The position numbers and the translations under genes were made by a program. A DNA stretch of 64,000 bases from Herbaspirillum seropedicae (GTDB taxonomy: Bacteria; Pseudomonadota; Gammaproteobacteria; Burkholderiales; Burkholderiaceae_D). The notes beneath the pieces are model-generated. The model saw nothing but the letters and a program-made list of their open reading frames with translations, searched no databases and was not told the origin of the DNA. Positions within the stretch are counted from its first letter, which is position 1; each line of letters begins with the position of its first letter. Location: NCBI RefSeq assembly GCF_001040945.1, contig NZ_CP011930.1, positions 3,467,021 to 3,531,020 of the forward strand. Reading direction: 5' to 3'. Below are positions 45,009-53,666 of the stretch, piece after piece.

Positions 45009-46092
45009 GCGCTTCCTGCGCGGCCAGCTCGGCTTGGCGCGCCTCGCTGGCGCGGCGCGCCTTCTGGGCCGCCGAAGCGCGGGTGAAGATGATCTTCAAG
45101 GCCGCCATCACCGGCACCGACAGGAAGATGCCGGCCACTCCGCCCAGCTGATCACCGGCCAGCAGGCCCAGGATCACCATCAAGGGACTGACCTCGACGC
45201 CTTCGCTCATCAGGTAGGGATTGAGCACATAGTCCTGGAAGACGCGATAGGCCACGATGAAACCCACCAGCCACAGCAAGTGGTCATAAGCACTGAAACC
45301 GGCCACCACCAGCGCAGCAGCGCTGGCGGCCAGGGGTCCGGCGAAGGGGATGAATTCCAGCACCGCCGCCAGCCCGGCCAGCAGCATGGCATAGGGCACG
45401 CCCATGAGGGAAAAGGCAATGCTGTAGGCGACGAAGGTGGCCACGGAAAGGAACAGCAAGGCCCGGACATAGCGGGACAGCAACACGTCCAGGTCGGTGA
45501 CGATGCCATCCCAGAGCTTGCGGTTGGCACGGCTCATCCAGGACAGCATTTCCTCGCGCATGGCCGGCGCTTCCTTGATGAGCAGGAAACTGATCACCGG
45601 CACCAGCACCAGATAGATGAGATTACTGGCCGCATGCATGACGCCCACACCGAACTGCTTGGCCAGCGGCATGGCCTGGTCGGTGCCGGCCGCGAGCTGG
45701 TCGCGCACGAAGCCGAGGATACGCGCCCGCAAAGGTTCGGCAAAGCCCGGCAAGGGCAGCCGGGAGACCGCATCATTGGAGCGCAGCAGCGCCGGCAATT
45801 GCTCGGACAGGCGCAAGGCCTCCTCCTGGATGCGCGCGCCAAAGATGGTGGCCACGGTCGCCACGATGGCGATAGCCAGCACGAATACCAGCGCAATGGA
45901 CACGGTACGCGGCACCCGTGGCGGTCGTACGCGCTCGATCAGTTCCACCAGCGGGTAGACCAGATAGCTGAAGAAGACGGCGAACACCAGCACCAGCACG
46001 GTGGCCGAAATGGTGTAGGTGACGTAGAGCAGCAGCGCCACCAGGAAGACGGTCCAGACGATCCTGGCCACACGCAGATCGAAACCCAGCAT
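44968..46092 (-). CDS. AI-2E family (PerM/YdgG-type) membrane transporter
   Basis: 374 residues from ATG 46092 (MLGFDLRVARIVW), AAGGA upstream; the ORF could extend to 46230 but without a credible start. Two N-terminal helices, a soluble segment (about 85-180), then five to six helices including LAAVLEFIPFAGPLAA and GLLAGDQLGGVAGIFLSVPVMAALK, which define the family. Members export diverse solutes (AI-2, Na+/H+ exchange) and the substrate cannot be told here. The C-terminal tail is Ala/Arg/Glu-rich and cytoplasmic. Confidence 0.9.
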   Translation of the reverse strand: MLGFDLRVARIVWTVFLVALLLYVTYTISATVLVLVFAVFFSYLVYPLVELIERVRPPRVPRTVSIALVFVLAIAIVATVATIFGARIQEEALRLSEQLPALLRSNDAVSRLPLPGFAEPLRARILGFVRDQLAAGTDQAMPLAKQFGVGVMHAASNLIYLVLVPVISFLLIKEAPAMREEMLSWMSRANRKLWDGIVTDLDVLLSRYVRALLFLSVATFVAYSIAFSLMGVPYAMLLAGLAAVLEFIPFAGPLAASAAALVVAGFSAYDHLLWLVGFIVAYRVFQDYVLNPYLMSEGVEVSPLMVILGLLAGDQLGGVAGIFLSVPVMAALKIIFTRASAAQKARRASEARQAELAAQEALRTEPPPPTGSAS

Positions 46093-46175
46093 AAAGAGAT
46101 TTCCTTGCAGATTGAGAAGGCTGCTGGCCCTACCCTGTACTTGCGCCCCATGAGCGAGGGCCTGCCCGCATGATC

Positions 46176-46214
46176 GGAACCACAACGCGAAACCACAACG
46201 CGGAACCACAACGC
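46176..46214. repeat. Three perfectly spaced 13-bp direct repeats
   Basis: Units ggaaccacaacgc (46176-46188), gaaaccacaacgc (46189-46201) and ggaaccacaacgc (46202-46214), tandem with no spacer, 84-122 bp upstream of the PerM-family start on the minus strand. Possible regulator-binding iterons or a simple expansion. Confidence 0.7.
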
Positions 46215-46546
46215 CCGGCCACCGCCACACCGACGAAGCGGGCTACGGCTGAGCTGATAGTTGGACCTTAGTTGATCCGCATCATGTTTCGTATCAGCCA
46301 AGCTCTTCTGGATGTGTAGGAAAGAGTGAAAATGTCTTCATGCAGCGCAACACAGGGCTGCATCTTGTGGAACCGGGAAGTCCACCAGATGCAATGCTTG
46401 CGCGACATTTCGTCGCACCCTGCCAGTGCCCTGCAGAGGACCTCGCCCCGCGCATGCGCGCCGGGCCTGGGTCATTCTCATCAGTGATGACTGTTATCAG
46501 CAAAAACGCGGGTGCATGACATTGCGATGCGGCAAGCAACTGCTTT
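46215..46546. other. Gene-free region between the PerM-family gene and the GbsR regulator
   Basis: About 330 bp with no supported gene. It must hold the promoter of the cyd operon and perhaps that of the PerM-family gene. The short frame at 46294-46539 on the minus strand looks non-coding. Confidence 0.5.
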
Positions 46547-46570
46547 AAATTTCAGTAATTACTGAAATTT
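46547..46570. promoter_or_regulatory. 24-bp perfect palindrome, likely operator of the GbsR/MarR regulator
   Basis: Arm AAATTTCAGTAA (46547-46558) followed directly by its exact complement (46559-46570). It ends 14 bp before the regulator ATG at 46585, where binding would block transcription or translation of the regulator and cydP-cydABX. Autorepression is inferred. Confidence 0.75.
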
Positions 46571-46584
46571 CAAAAGATTCAAAC

Positions 46585-47154
46585 ATGGAAAACCAGGCTC
46601 TCAGCCCCCTGATGCAGCGCTTCATCGGCCACTTCGGCGAGATGGGCAGCCGCTGGGGCATCAATCGCACGGTGGGGCAGATCTACGCCCTGCTCTATAT
46701 CTGCGGGCGCGCGCTCAATGCCGACGAGATCGCCGACTACCTCAGCTTTTCGCGTTCCAACGTGAGCATGGGCTTGAAGGAGCTGCAGTCCTGGCGCCTG
46801 GTCAAGCTGCTGCACAAGCCCAACGACAGGCGCGAGTATTTCGAGCCGCCCGGCGACATCTGGGACATCTTCAAGGTGCTGCTGGAAGAGCGCCGTCGGC
46901 GCGAGATCGAACCGACCCTGTCCATGCTGCGCGACGCCCTGCTGGAGCCGGCCGGCAACAAGGATGACAAGCAGGTGCAGCAGCGCATGCGCGAGATGTA
47001 TGAACTCATCGAGCTCTCCAGTTCCTGGTTCGACGAGGTGCAGCGCCTCTCCCCGGAAACCCTGGTGTCGCTGATGAAGATGGGCGCCAAGGTCAAGAAA
47101 CTGCTGGATGTGCGCGAGAAATTCCGTCTCGGCAGCCATCCCGACAAGGAGTAG
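46585..47154 (+). CDS. GbsR/MarR-family regulator of the cytochrome bd operon
   Basis: 189 residues. Winged helix at about 28-95 (TVGQIYALLYICGRALNADEIADYLSFSRSNVSMGLKELQSWRLV; wing HKPNDRREYFEPP) and a helical dimerisation tail. The GbsR subgroup lacks the classical ligand pocket features of MarR. It is the first gene before cydP (2-bp gap) and sits just after a perfect palindrome, so it probably represses itself and the oxidase operon. The signal it senses is unknown. Confidence 0.9.
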   Translation: MENQALSPLMQRFIGHFGEMGSRWGINRTVGQIYALLYICGRALNADEIADYLSFSRSNVSMGLKELQSWRLVKLLHKPNDRREYFEPPGDIWDIFKVLLEERRRREIEPTLSMLRDALLEPAGNKDDKQVQQRMREMYELIELSSSWFDEVQRLSPETLVSLMKMGAKVKKLLDVREKFRLGSHPDKE

Positions 47155-47156
47155 CC

Positions 47157-47411
47157 ATGCGACTGCCCAGGAAACTGCCGCGCCTGACCCAGCTGCCGCT
47201 GGGGGTGGAGATCACCCTGCTGCTGGTGATCAAGATCGCCCTCATCACGGTGCTGGCCAAGACCTTCTTCGCTCATCCCGAAGCCAAGCACATGCAGATG
47301 CCGGTGCAAAGCGTAGAGCAACGCATGCTGTCCTTCGCCCCGCCGCCTGCGGCCACCCCACAACAGCGCTATCAACACCAAGACCTATCCGCCAAACAAC
47401 AACCGGAGTAA
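47157..47411 (+). CDS. cydP: CydP, putative small subunit of cytochrome bd oxidase
   Basis: 84 residues: a basic N-terminus (MRLPRKLPRLTQLPLG), one membrane helix (about 17-39, VEITLLLVIKIALITVLAKTFF) and a Pro/Gln-rich tail. Position between a GbsR-type regulator and cydA, and the RLTQLPLGVEI lead-in, match the CydP small-protein family of betaproteobacteria. It starts 2 bp after the regulator stop and ends 6 bp before cydA. Function beyond association with the oxidase is not established. Confidence 0.85.
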   Translation: MRLPRKLPRLTQLPLGVEITLLLVIKIALITVLAKTFFAHPEAKHMQMPVQSVEQRMLSFAPPPAATPQQRYQHQDLSAKQQPE

Positions 47412-47417
47412 CACCAC

Positions 47418-49043
47418 ATGGTTCCCATCGATGAAGTCGTCTCGCTGTCACGGCTGCAGTTTGCCGTCACGGCGCTCTATCACTTCCTGTTCGTCCCACT
47501 CACCCTAGGCTTGTCCTGGATCCTGGTCATCATGGAATCGGTCTATGTCATGACCGGCAACCAGATCTACAAGGACATGACCCGCTTCTGGGGCAAGCTC
47601 TTCGGCATCAACTTCGCCATGGGCGTGGCCACCGGCATCACGCTCGAATTCCAGTTCGGCACCAACTGGTCCTACTACTCGCACTACGTCGGCGATATCT
47701 TTGGTACGCCGCTGGCCATTGAAGGGCTGATGGCCTTCTTCCTCGAATCCACCTTCGTCGGCCTGTTCTTCTTCGGCTGGGACAAGCTCTCCCGCAAGCA
47801 GCACCTGATCGTCACCGTGCTGGTGGCGCTGGGCTCGAACCTGTCGGCGCTGTGGATCCTGATCGCCAATGGCTGGATGAACAATCCCGTGGGCGCGGAA
47901 TTCAACTTCGAGACCATGCGCATGGAACTGGTGAGCATGACCGACGTCATCTTCAACCCGGTGGCGCAGGTCAAGTTCGTCCACACCGTGGCGGCGGGCT
48001 ACGTGACGGCGTCCATGTTCGTGCTGGGCGTCTCGGCCTGGTATCTGCTCAAGGCGCGCGATACCGCCTTCGCCCTACGCTCCTTTGCGGTCGCCGCCGG
48101 TTTCGGCCTGGCCGCCACGTTGTCGGTGATCGTGCTGGGTGATGAATCGGGCTATACCGCCGGTGAAGTCAACAAGGTCAAGTTGGCCGCCATCGAAGCC
48201 GAGTGGGACACCCACCCGGCCCCAGCCGGCCTGACCCTGTTCGGCCTGCCCAACGACAAGGAAGAGCGCACCGACTACGCCGTCAAGATTCCCTACGTGC
48301 TGGGCCTGATCGCCACCCGCTCCGCCGACACGCAAGTGCTGGGCATCAAGGACCTGAAGAAGGAGCATGAAGCCCGCATCCGCAACGGCATGCTGGCCTA
48401 TGCGGCACTGACCAAGCTGAAGTCTGGCGACAAGTCGCCCGAAGCCCGCGCCGAGTTCGACAAGCTCAAGAAGGACCTGGGCTATGGCCTGCTGTTGAAG
48501 AAGTACACCAACAAGGTCGTCGATGCGACACCGGAGCAGATCAGCATGGCCGTCAACGACACCATCCCCAAGGTGGCGCCGCTGTTCTGGTCCTTCCGTG
48601 GCATGGTGGCGCTGGGCTTCCTGTTCCTGTTCATCTTCTCGGCGTCGTTCTGGTTCCTGGCCAAGAAGCAGCTGGCCCCGCAACGCTGGCTGCTGCGCCT
48701 GGCCGTGATCTCGATCCCGCTGCCCTGGATCGCCGCCGAGCTGGGCTGGATCGTGGCTGAATACGGCCGCCAGCCCTGGACCATCGCCGGCATCCTGCCG
48801 ACCCACCTGTCGGCGTCCTCGCTGCAGCCGGGCAGCCTCTACTTCAGCCTGGCCGGTTTCATCCTCTTCTACACCTTCCTGCTGGTGGTGGAGATGATCC
48901 TGATGGTCAAGTACGCCCGCCTGGGACCCAGCAGCCTGCATACCGGCCAGTACTACTGGGAAAACAAGGGCAAGGAAAGCGGCCCTGGCGATGTCCTGCC
49001 GCCGCCCCTGAATCCGTCGGCCAATGCCGGCAACCATCCCTAA
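47418..49043 (+). CDS. cydA: Cytochrome bd ubiquinol oxidase subunit I
   Basis: 541 residues. Haem-ligand His22 in LQFAVTALYHFLFVPLTLG; FFLESTFVGLFFFGW and the GRQPW signature (AEYGRQPWTIAGILPT) with a long Q-loop insertion (about 255-385) rich in Lys, the E. coli-type long-loop form. It binds haems b558, b595 and d with CydB and oxidises quinol while reducing O2, with high oxygen affinity. Operon: gbsR-like, cydP, cydA, cydB, cydX. Confidence 0.97.
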   Translation: MVPIDEVVSLSRLQFAVTALYHFLFVPLTLGLSWILVIMESVYVMTGNQIYKDMTRFWGKLFGINFAMGVATGITLEFQFGTNWSYYSHYVGDIFGTPLAIEGLMAFFLESTFVGLFFFGWDKLSRKQHLIVTVLVALGSNLSALWILIANGWMNNPVGAEFNFETMRMELVSMTDVIFNPVAQVKFVHTVAAGYVTASMFVLGVSAWYLLKARDTAFALRSFAVAAGFGLAATLSVIVLGDESGYTAGEVNKVKLAAIEAEWDTHPAPAGLTLFGLPNDKEERTDYAVKIPYVLGLIATRSADTQVLGIKDLKKEHEARIRNGMLAYAALTKLKSGDKSPEARAEFDKLKKDLGYGLLLKKYTNKVVDATPEQISMAVNDTIPKVAPLFWSFRGMVALGFLFLFIFSASFWFLAKKQLAPQRWLLRLAVISIPLPWIAAELGWIVAEYGRQPWTIAGILPTHLSASSLQPGSLYFSLAGFILFYTFLLVVEMILMVKYARLGPSSLHTGQYYWENKGKESGPGDVLPPPLNPSANAGNHP

Positions 49044-49070
49044 GCCACCAGAAGAAATGAGGAAAGCAGA

Positions 49071-50210
49071 ATGATCTTCGATTACGAAACACTCAAGCTG
49101 ATCTGGTGGGCCTTCGTGGGCGTGCTCATCATCGGCTTCGCACTCACCGATGGCTTCGACTTCGGCGTGGGCATGATGCTGCCCTTCGCCGGCAAGAACG
49201 ATACCGAGCGGCGCATCCTGATCAATGCCATCGGCCCCACCTGGGAAGGCAACCAGACCTGGTTCATCACCGCCGGCGGCGCCACCTTCGCGGCCTGGCC
49301 GCTGGTGTATGCGACGGCGTTCTCGGGCTTCTACATCGCCCTGATGGTGTTGCTGTTCTCGCTGTTCTTCCGTCCGGTGGGCTTCGACTACCGCAGCAAG
49401 GTGGCTGATCCGCGCTGGCGCAATGCCTGGGACTGGGGCCTGTTCATCGGTGGCTTCGTGCCGCCCCTGATCTGCGGCGTAGCCTTCGGCAACCTGCTCC
49501 TGGGCGTGCCCTTCCACTATGACGACACCATGCGGGTGGAATACACGGGCAGCTTCTTCGCCCTGTTGAATCCCTTCGGTCTGCTGGCCGGCCTGCTGTC
49601 AGTGGCCATGCTGCTGATGCACGGCGCCGCCTTCGCCTTCGTCAAGACCGAGGCGGCCGTGGCCGAACGCTCGCGCAAGACCATCATCGGCGCAGCCCTG
49701 GTGACGGTGCTGCTGTTCATCGCGGGTGGCTTCTGGGTGGCGCAGATGCCGGGCTACCGCATCGTCTCCATGCCGGACGCCAACAGCGCCTTCACGCCCC
49801 TGGCCAAGACCGTGGAAGTGGTCGCCGGCGCCTGGTTCGACAACTACGCCAAGTGGCCCGTGACCAAGCTGTTCCCGGCGCTGGGCGTGGCCGGCGCGGT
49901 GCTGGCGGCGCTGCTGGCGCTGGTGCGCAGTGCGCGCCTGGCCTTCATCGCTAGCGCACTGTCGGTGACCGGCATCATCCTGACCGCCGGCATGTCGCTC
50001 TTCCCCTTCGTGATGCCGTCCTCGCTGGACGCCAAGAGCAGCCTGACCTTGTGGGATTCGGTGTCCAGTCACAAGACCCTGGGCCTGATGTTCTGGATGG
50101 TGCTGATCTTCTTGCCGCTGATCATCGTCTATACCGGCTGGGTCTACCGCGTGGTCAAGGGCAAGGTCACCGCCCGCGACATTCATGAGAACGAACATAC
50201 CGCGTATTGA
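49071..50210 (+). CDS. cydB: Cytochrome bd ubiquinol oxidase subunit II
   Basis: 379 residues with eight to nine membrane helices. Typical N-terminus ([30 protein letters not shown]), [23 protein letters not shown] and [26 protein letters not shown]. It pairs with CydA. It starts 27 bp after cydA and is followed 36 bp later by cydX. Confidence 0.97.
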   Translation: MIFDYETLKLIWWAFVGVLIIGFALTDGFDFGVGMMLPFAGKNDTERRILINAIGPTWEGNQTWFITAGGATFAAWPLVYATAFSGFYIALMVLLFSLFFRPVGFDYRSKVADPRWRNAWDWGLFIGGFVPPLICGVAFGNLLLGVPFHYDDTMRVEYTGSFFALLNPFGLLAGLLSVAMLLMHGAAFAFVKTEAAVAERSRKTIIGAALVTVLLFIAGGFWVAQMPGYRIVSMPDANSAFTPLAKTVEVVAGAWFDNYAKWPVTKLFPALGVAGAVLAALLALVRSARLAFIASALSVTGIILTAGMSLFPFVMPSSLDAKSSLTLWDSVSSHKTLGLMFWMVLIFLPLIIVYTGWVYRVVKGKVTARDIHENEHTAY

Positions 50211-50246
50211 TTACGCGCAAACGCAATCTGGAACAAGGAGAACATC

Positions 50247-50417
50247 ATGTGGTATTTCGCCTGGATACTCGGCATCGGCTTGGCCTTGGCCTTTGGCATC
50301 ATCAACGTCATGTGGCTGGAAGCCAACTACGCCTTCGGCCGGCGCAATGCTGAGCAAACCCATGAGCGCTTTGCCAGCGCGCGAGCGGCCGAGAAGGCGC
50401 GGCGCGGCGGCAAGTAA
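50247..50417 (+). CDS. cydX: CydX (YbgT family) small subunit of cytochrome bd
   Basis: 56 residues, short enough to be missed by gene callers. MWYFAWILGIGLALAFGIINVMW is the CydX hallmark single helix, including the conserved Glu after MWLE (MWLEANYAFGRR). AAGGAG lies 7 nt before the ATG. It stabilises haems in the CydAB complex. Last gene of the operon; a strong terminator follows 11 bp later. Confidence 0.95.
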   Translation: MWYFAWILGIGLALAFGIINVMWLEANYAFGRRNAEQTHERFASARAAEKARRGGK

Positions 50418-50428
50418 GGCTGCCCGCG

Positions 50429-50460
50429 AGCCGACGGCATGCCGCCGTCGGCTTTTTTTT
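50429..50460 (+). terminator. Rho-independent terminator of the cyd operon
   Basis: Perfect arms AGCCGACGGC (50429-50438) and GCCGTCGGCT (50444-50453) with a 5-nt loop, followed by T8 (50453-50460). Confidence 0.95.
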
Positions 50461-50481
50461 CGCCCTTTCCGGAGTCCGAGC

Positions 50482-51018
50482 ATGCACGCTTCACGCCCAC
50501 CGCAAGCCGAAGAGACCACCCCCGCACCCCGCCACTGGGCCTTGTTGCCGGGCGCACGCTTTGCCGACAGTTTCCGCATCCCGCTCACGCCCGAGCTGGC
50601 GCCGCTGGACACCACCGAGATCGCGGCCCGGATGATGGCCGAGCAACCCGGCTGGATCAGCGCGCTGATGCGAGTGCGCGATCTCCTGGTGGCGCCGCTG
50701 GGCCTCAAGCGCGCTGGCGATCATGGCGCGCCGGCGGGCTTTCCCTTGCTGCTGGCCGAACCGGCGCGGGTGGTCATGGGCCTGGACGACAGCCATCTCG
50801 ATTTCAGGCTCTGCGTGGAAAAGCTGGAGGCTGGCGGTCGCGAGGGCAGCGCCGGCCCCGGCTGGCTCACGGTCACCACGGTCGTGCGCACCAAGCGCTT
50901 GCTGGGCAGCGTCTACCTGGCCGCCATCATGCCCTTCCACCGCCGCATCGCGCGCACCTTGCTGCAAGGCGTGGCGCGCAGTCATCCGGATAAACCGGCC
51001 GCATCCATGCAGCAATGA
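50482..51018 (+). CDS. DUF2867 family protein
   Basis: 178 residues from ATG 50482 (MHASRPPQAEE), with GGAG upstream. The pattern ADSFRIPL, GWISALMRVRDLLVAPLGLKR, LGLDDSHLDFRL-like VVMGLDDSHLDFRLCVEK and VTTVVRTKRLLGSVYLAAIMPFHR.IAR matches DUF2867, a family of unknown function. It stands alone after the cyd terminator, convergent with ohr. No signal peptide or clear membrane segment. Confidence 0.8.
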   Translation: MHASRPPQAEETTPAPRHWALLPGARFADSFRIPLTPELAPLDTTEIAARMMAEQPGWISALMRVRDLLVAPLGLKRAGDHGAPAGFPLLLAEPARVVMGLDDSHLDFRLCVEKLEAGGREGSAGPGWLTVTTVVRTKRLLGSVYLAAIMPFHRRIARTLLQGVARSHPDKPAASMQQ

Positions 51019-51098
51019 CAATCGCCGCTGGGACCGAAGTCGCAGCAGCGATTTCTTACGCCTTCCCACCCGCATCAGGTAGAAAGCCGCACCATGCA

Positions 51099-51533
51099 TT
51101 ACACCAGGTTCAGGGTAACGTTGATGTTGTCGCGGGTGGCGTTGGAGTAGGGGCAGACTTGGTGAGCCTTGTTCACCAGGTCTTGCGCCACGGCACGGTC
51201 CACGCCCGGCAGCGAGATGTTCAGCTCAGCTTCGATGCCGAAACCGCCCGGGATCTGGCCGATGCCGACCTTGCCGGTGATGCTGGCGTCTGCCGGCAGG
51301 GCCACCTTGGCCTGGCCGGCGACGAACTTCAGCGCGCCCAGGAAGCAAGCCGAGTAGCCGGCTGCGAACAGTTGTTCCGGGTTGGTGCCGTTGCCGCCTG
51401 CGCCGCCCAGTTCCTTGGGGGTGGACAGCTTGACGTCCAGGACGCCGTCGGAGGACTTGGCCGAACCTTCACGACCGCCGGTGGCGGTAGCGGTGGCGGT
51501 GTACAGGGCTTTTTCGATCTTGTTCGAGGGCAT
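51099..51533 (-). CDS. ohr: Organic hydroperoxide resistance protein Ohr
   Basis: 144 residues from ATG 51533 ([13 protein letters not shown]), AAAGGA upstream. OsmC/Ohr fold with the reactive pair Cys63 (YSACFLGAL) and Cys127 ([11 protein letters not shown]) and the catalytic Arg21 (GGREG). This thiol peroxidase reduces organic and fatty-acid hydroperoxides with lipoyl-protein reductants. It is transcribed in the same direction as ohrR, which lies upstream, with a 206-bp gap that likely has its own promoter. Confidence 0.97.
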   Translation of the reverse strand: MPSNKIEKALYTATATATGGREGSAKSSDGVLDVKLSTPKELGGAGGNGTNPEQLFAAGYSACFLGALKFVAGQAKVALPADASITGKVGIGQIPGGFGIEAELNISLPGVDRAVAQDLVNKAHQVCPYSNATRDNINVTLNLV

Positions 51534-51739
51534 GGTATTTCCTTTCAAGGATTCAGGTTAAGGCCCCTACGGGCGCACGGGGGTTGACTTCAATGACTTC
51601 AATGACTTCGGTTCACTTCACTTGCCACTAGCGCTAACTATCCTGCTTGTTCATCGCCGCAACGGCTTGCGATGAACGATATAAATAATTAACTATATTA
51701 TTGCGCACAATCTAAATATCAAATCAGCCTAACGCTTTG
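51534..51739 (-). promoter_or_regulatory. Probable ohr promoter region
   Basis: 206-bp gap, AT-rich at about 51680-51725 (ataaataattaactatatta) next to the near-palindrome ttgcgcacaa. It is the expected place for an OhrR-controlled ohr promoter; the exact sites are not resolved. Confidence 0.4.
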
Positions 51740-52216
51740 TTACTTGTCTTCGGCATCCTGAAGACCTTTTCGTACCTGCTTCAGTTCCACCACCAGATTC
51801 TTCACCTGGTCCAGCGACGGCAACATGCAGCTCATCTGCAGCGGCACCGTCTTGGCCTTCTCCCGCAAGGCGCGTCCGGCCGGCGTCAGGCTCACCAGGA
51901 CGCGGCGCTCGTCTTCGGCGTCACGCGTGCGGTGCAGCAGGCCCATGGCTTCCATGCGCTTGAGCAGCGGCGTGAGCGTGCCGGAATCGAGGAACAACCT
52001 GCCGCCCAACTCAGAGACGGTGACCTGGTCCTTTTCCCACAACACCATCATCACCAGGTATTGCGGGTAGGTGATGTCCAGCGGCGCCAGCAACTTCTTG
52101 TAGGCCTTGGTCATGGCCAGCGAGGCCGAATACATCGCAAAACACAGCTGGTGATCGAGCAGCAAAGCCTGATCGATCAGTTCTTCCGTCAGCAGCGGTG
52201 GTTGCGTGTTGTCCAT
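51740..52216 (-). CDS. ohrR: OhrR, MarR-family organic peroxide sensor
   Basis: 158 residues if started at ATG 52216 (MDNTQPPLL); in-frame ATGs at 52225 and 52252 exist but the latter would place coding sequence in a palindromic operator. [13 protein letters not shown] carries the peroxide-sensing Cys25; a second Cys130 (LQMSCMLP) makes it a two-Cys OhrR, as in Xanthomonas. Winged helix: [24 protein letters not shown] and [10 protein letters not shown]. It represses ohr and itself until oxidised by organic hydroperoxide. Confidence 0.93.
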   Translation of the reverse strand: MDNTQPPLLTEELIDQALLLDHQLCFAMYSASLAMTKAYKKLLAPLDITYPQYLVMMVLWEKDQVTVSELGGRLFLDSGTLTPLLKRMEAMGLLHRTRDAEDERRVLVSLTPAGRALREKAKTVPLQMSCMLPSLDQVKNLVVELKQVRKGLQDAEDK

Positions 52217-52223
52217 GGGCTGC

Positions 52224-52263
52224 ATATTAAACCGCACAAAATTAAATTGCAAGCGATTTAATT
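52224..52263 (-). promoter_or_regulatory. ohrR promoter overlapping an inverted-repeat operator
   Basis: On the minus strand: -35 TTGCAA (52252-52247), 17-bp spacer, -10 TAATAT (52229-52224). An inverted repeat with arms AATTAAAT (52240-52247) and ATTTAATT (52256-52263) covers the -35. Transcription would start within a few bases of the 52216 ATG, suggesting a nearly leaderless message. Confidence 0.5.
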
Positions 52264-52359
52264 TCAGAAAATTTGAAGTCCTCGTTCAAGATCGTCCATG
52301 CTTCAACAAATCGGTATCATCGCGCATTTCCTCTTTCCTTCTTTGCCCTGAACGTGCGC

Positions 52360-53529
52360 ATGTCTTCACCCGCCTCCCCTTTCCGCTCACTGGACCTCTT
52401 CTGCAAGGTGGTCGACAACTACGGCGACATCGGCATCTGCTGGCGTCTGGCGCGCCAGCTGGCGCGCGAGCATGGGATCGCCGTACGCCTATGGGTGGAT
52501 GACCTGGTCAGCTTCGCCCGCATCTGGCCCAGCGTCGACACCCAGGCCCTGACCCAGCAGCGCGAAGGCGTGACCGTGCAGCACTGGCGTGGGCAGGATG
52601 ATCACTACGAGGCCAGCGACATCCCCGATGTGGTCATCGAGTTCTTCGGCTGCGAATTGCCGCCGGCCTACGTCGAGGCCATGGCGCAGCGTCCGCTCAA
52701 GCCGCTCTGGTTCAACCTGGAGGGCCTCTCGGCCGAGCCCTGGGTCGAGGGCTGCCATACCCTGCCCTCGCCGCACCGCTCGCTGAAGCTGACCAAGTAT
52801 TTCTTCTTCCCCGGCTTCAACGAACGCACCGGCGGGTTGAGCTTCGAAGCCGACCTGGAAGCGCAGCGGCAAGCCTTCCTCGCCTCAGGCCAGGGCGCGG
52901 CCTTCCTGGCCGGGCTGGGGGTGACGGCGCAGGAGGCGCAAGGCTGCAAGGTCTCGCTGTTCTGCTACGACTACGCACCCATTGCTGAATTGTTTGCCAG
53001 TTGGCAGGCAGCCCCTGCGCCAGTGACCTGCCTGGTGCCAGAGGGCGTGGGCCGGGCCGCTGTCGAGGCTTTCCTGGGCGCGCCCATGATGGCCGGGACA
53101 GCCGCCACGCGTGGGCAATTGAGCGTGCGCGTGCTGCCCTTCGTGCCACAGACCGATTACGACCGCCTGCTGTGGAGCTGCGACCTGAACTTCGTGCGGG
53201 GGGAAGATTCCTTCGTGCGCGCCCAGTGGGCGGGCAAACCCTTCGTCTGGAATATCTACCACCAGGACAAGAACCTGCACCACACCAAGCTCAACGCTTT
53301 CCTGAAGATCTACGATCCGGCCAGCGCCGCAGTGGCCGACCTCAACCGTGCCTGGAACGGGGCCTATCCGGGCGAGCTCGACTGGCGCGCCAACTGGCAG
53401 GATCTGCAGGGCGAACTGCCGGCATTGACGCAGGCGGCAGACCGGTGGCTGCACAAGATGTTGGCAAATGGCGACTTCATGGATAATTTGCTCCGTTTCG
53501 CCGCCCGGCTGCTAGTGGAAGAGCGCTGA
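52360..53529 (+). CDS. earP: EarP, EF-P arginine rhamnosyltransferase
   Basis: 389 residues from ATG 52360 (MSSPASPFRSLDLFCKVVDNYGDIGI); an upstream in-frame ATG at 52273 is less likely. The GT-B enzyme has the N-terminal DNYGDIGICWRLARQL motif, and RGEDSFVRAQWAGKPFVWNIYHQD binds dTDP-rhamnose and holds the conserved Arg/Asp/Glu. It transfers rhamnose to Arg32 of EF-P. The adjacent efp indeed has Arg32. Confidence 0.96.
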   Translation: MSSPASPFRSLDLFCKVVDNYGDIGICWRLARQLAREHGIAVRLWVDDLVSFARIWPSVDTQALTQQREGVTVQHWRGQDDHYEASDIPDVVIEFFGCELPPAYVEAMAQRPLKPLWFNLEGLSAEPWVEGCHTLPSPHRSLKLTKYFFFPGFNERTGGLSFEADLEAQRQAFLASGQGAAFLAGLGVTAQEAQGCKVSLFCYDYAPIAELFASWQAAPAPVTCLVPEGVGRAAVEAFLGAPMMAGTAATRGQLSVRVLPFVPQTDYDRLLWSCDLNFVRGEDSFVRAQWAGKPFVWNIYHQDKNLHHTKLNAFLKIYDPASAAVADLNRAWNGAYPGELDWRANWQDLQGELPALTQAADRWLHKMLANGDFMDNLLRFAARLLVEER

Positions 53530-53666
53530 AAATGGGGTAAAATAGCGGGCTATCGTTTTAACGCAGTTTGGAATTCAATCGTACGTGGGCTTGCGGTGAA
53601 GTTTTAGAAGTTTTACCAGTGGGCTACTGACAGTTTGAAAAAACCTACTTTTCACGACACATCGCT

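Noticed and set aside
46294..46539. 81-codon minus-strand frame upstream of the cyd regulator
   Set aside because: No plausible start site or conserved features; the region is needed for promoters.
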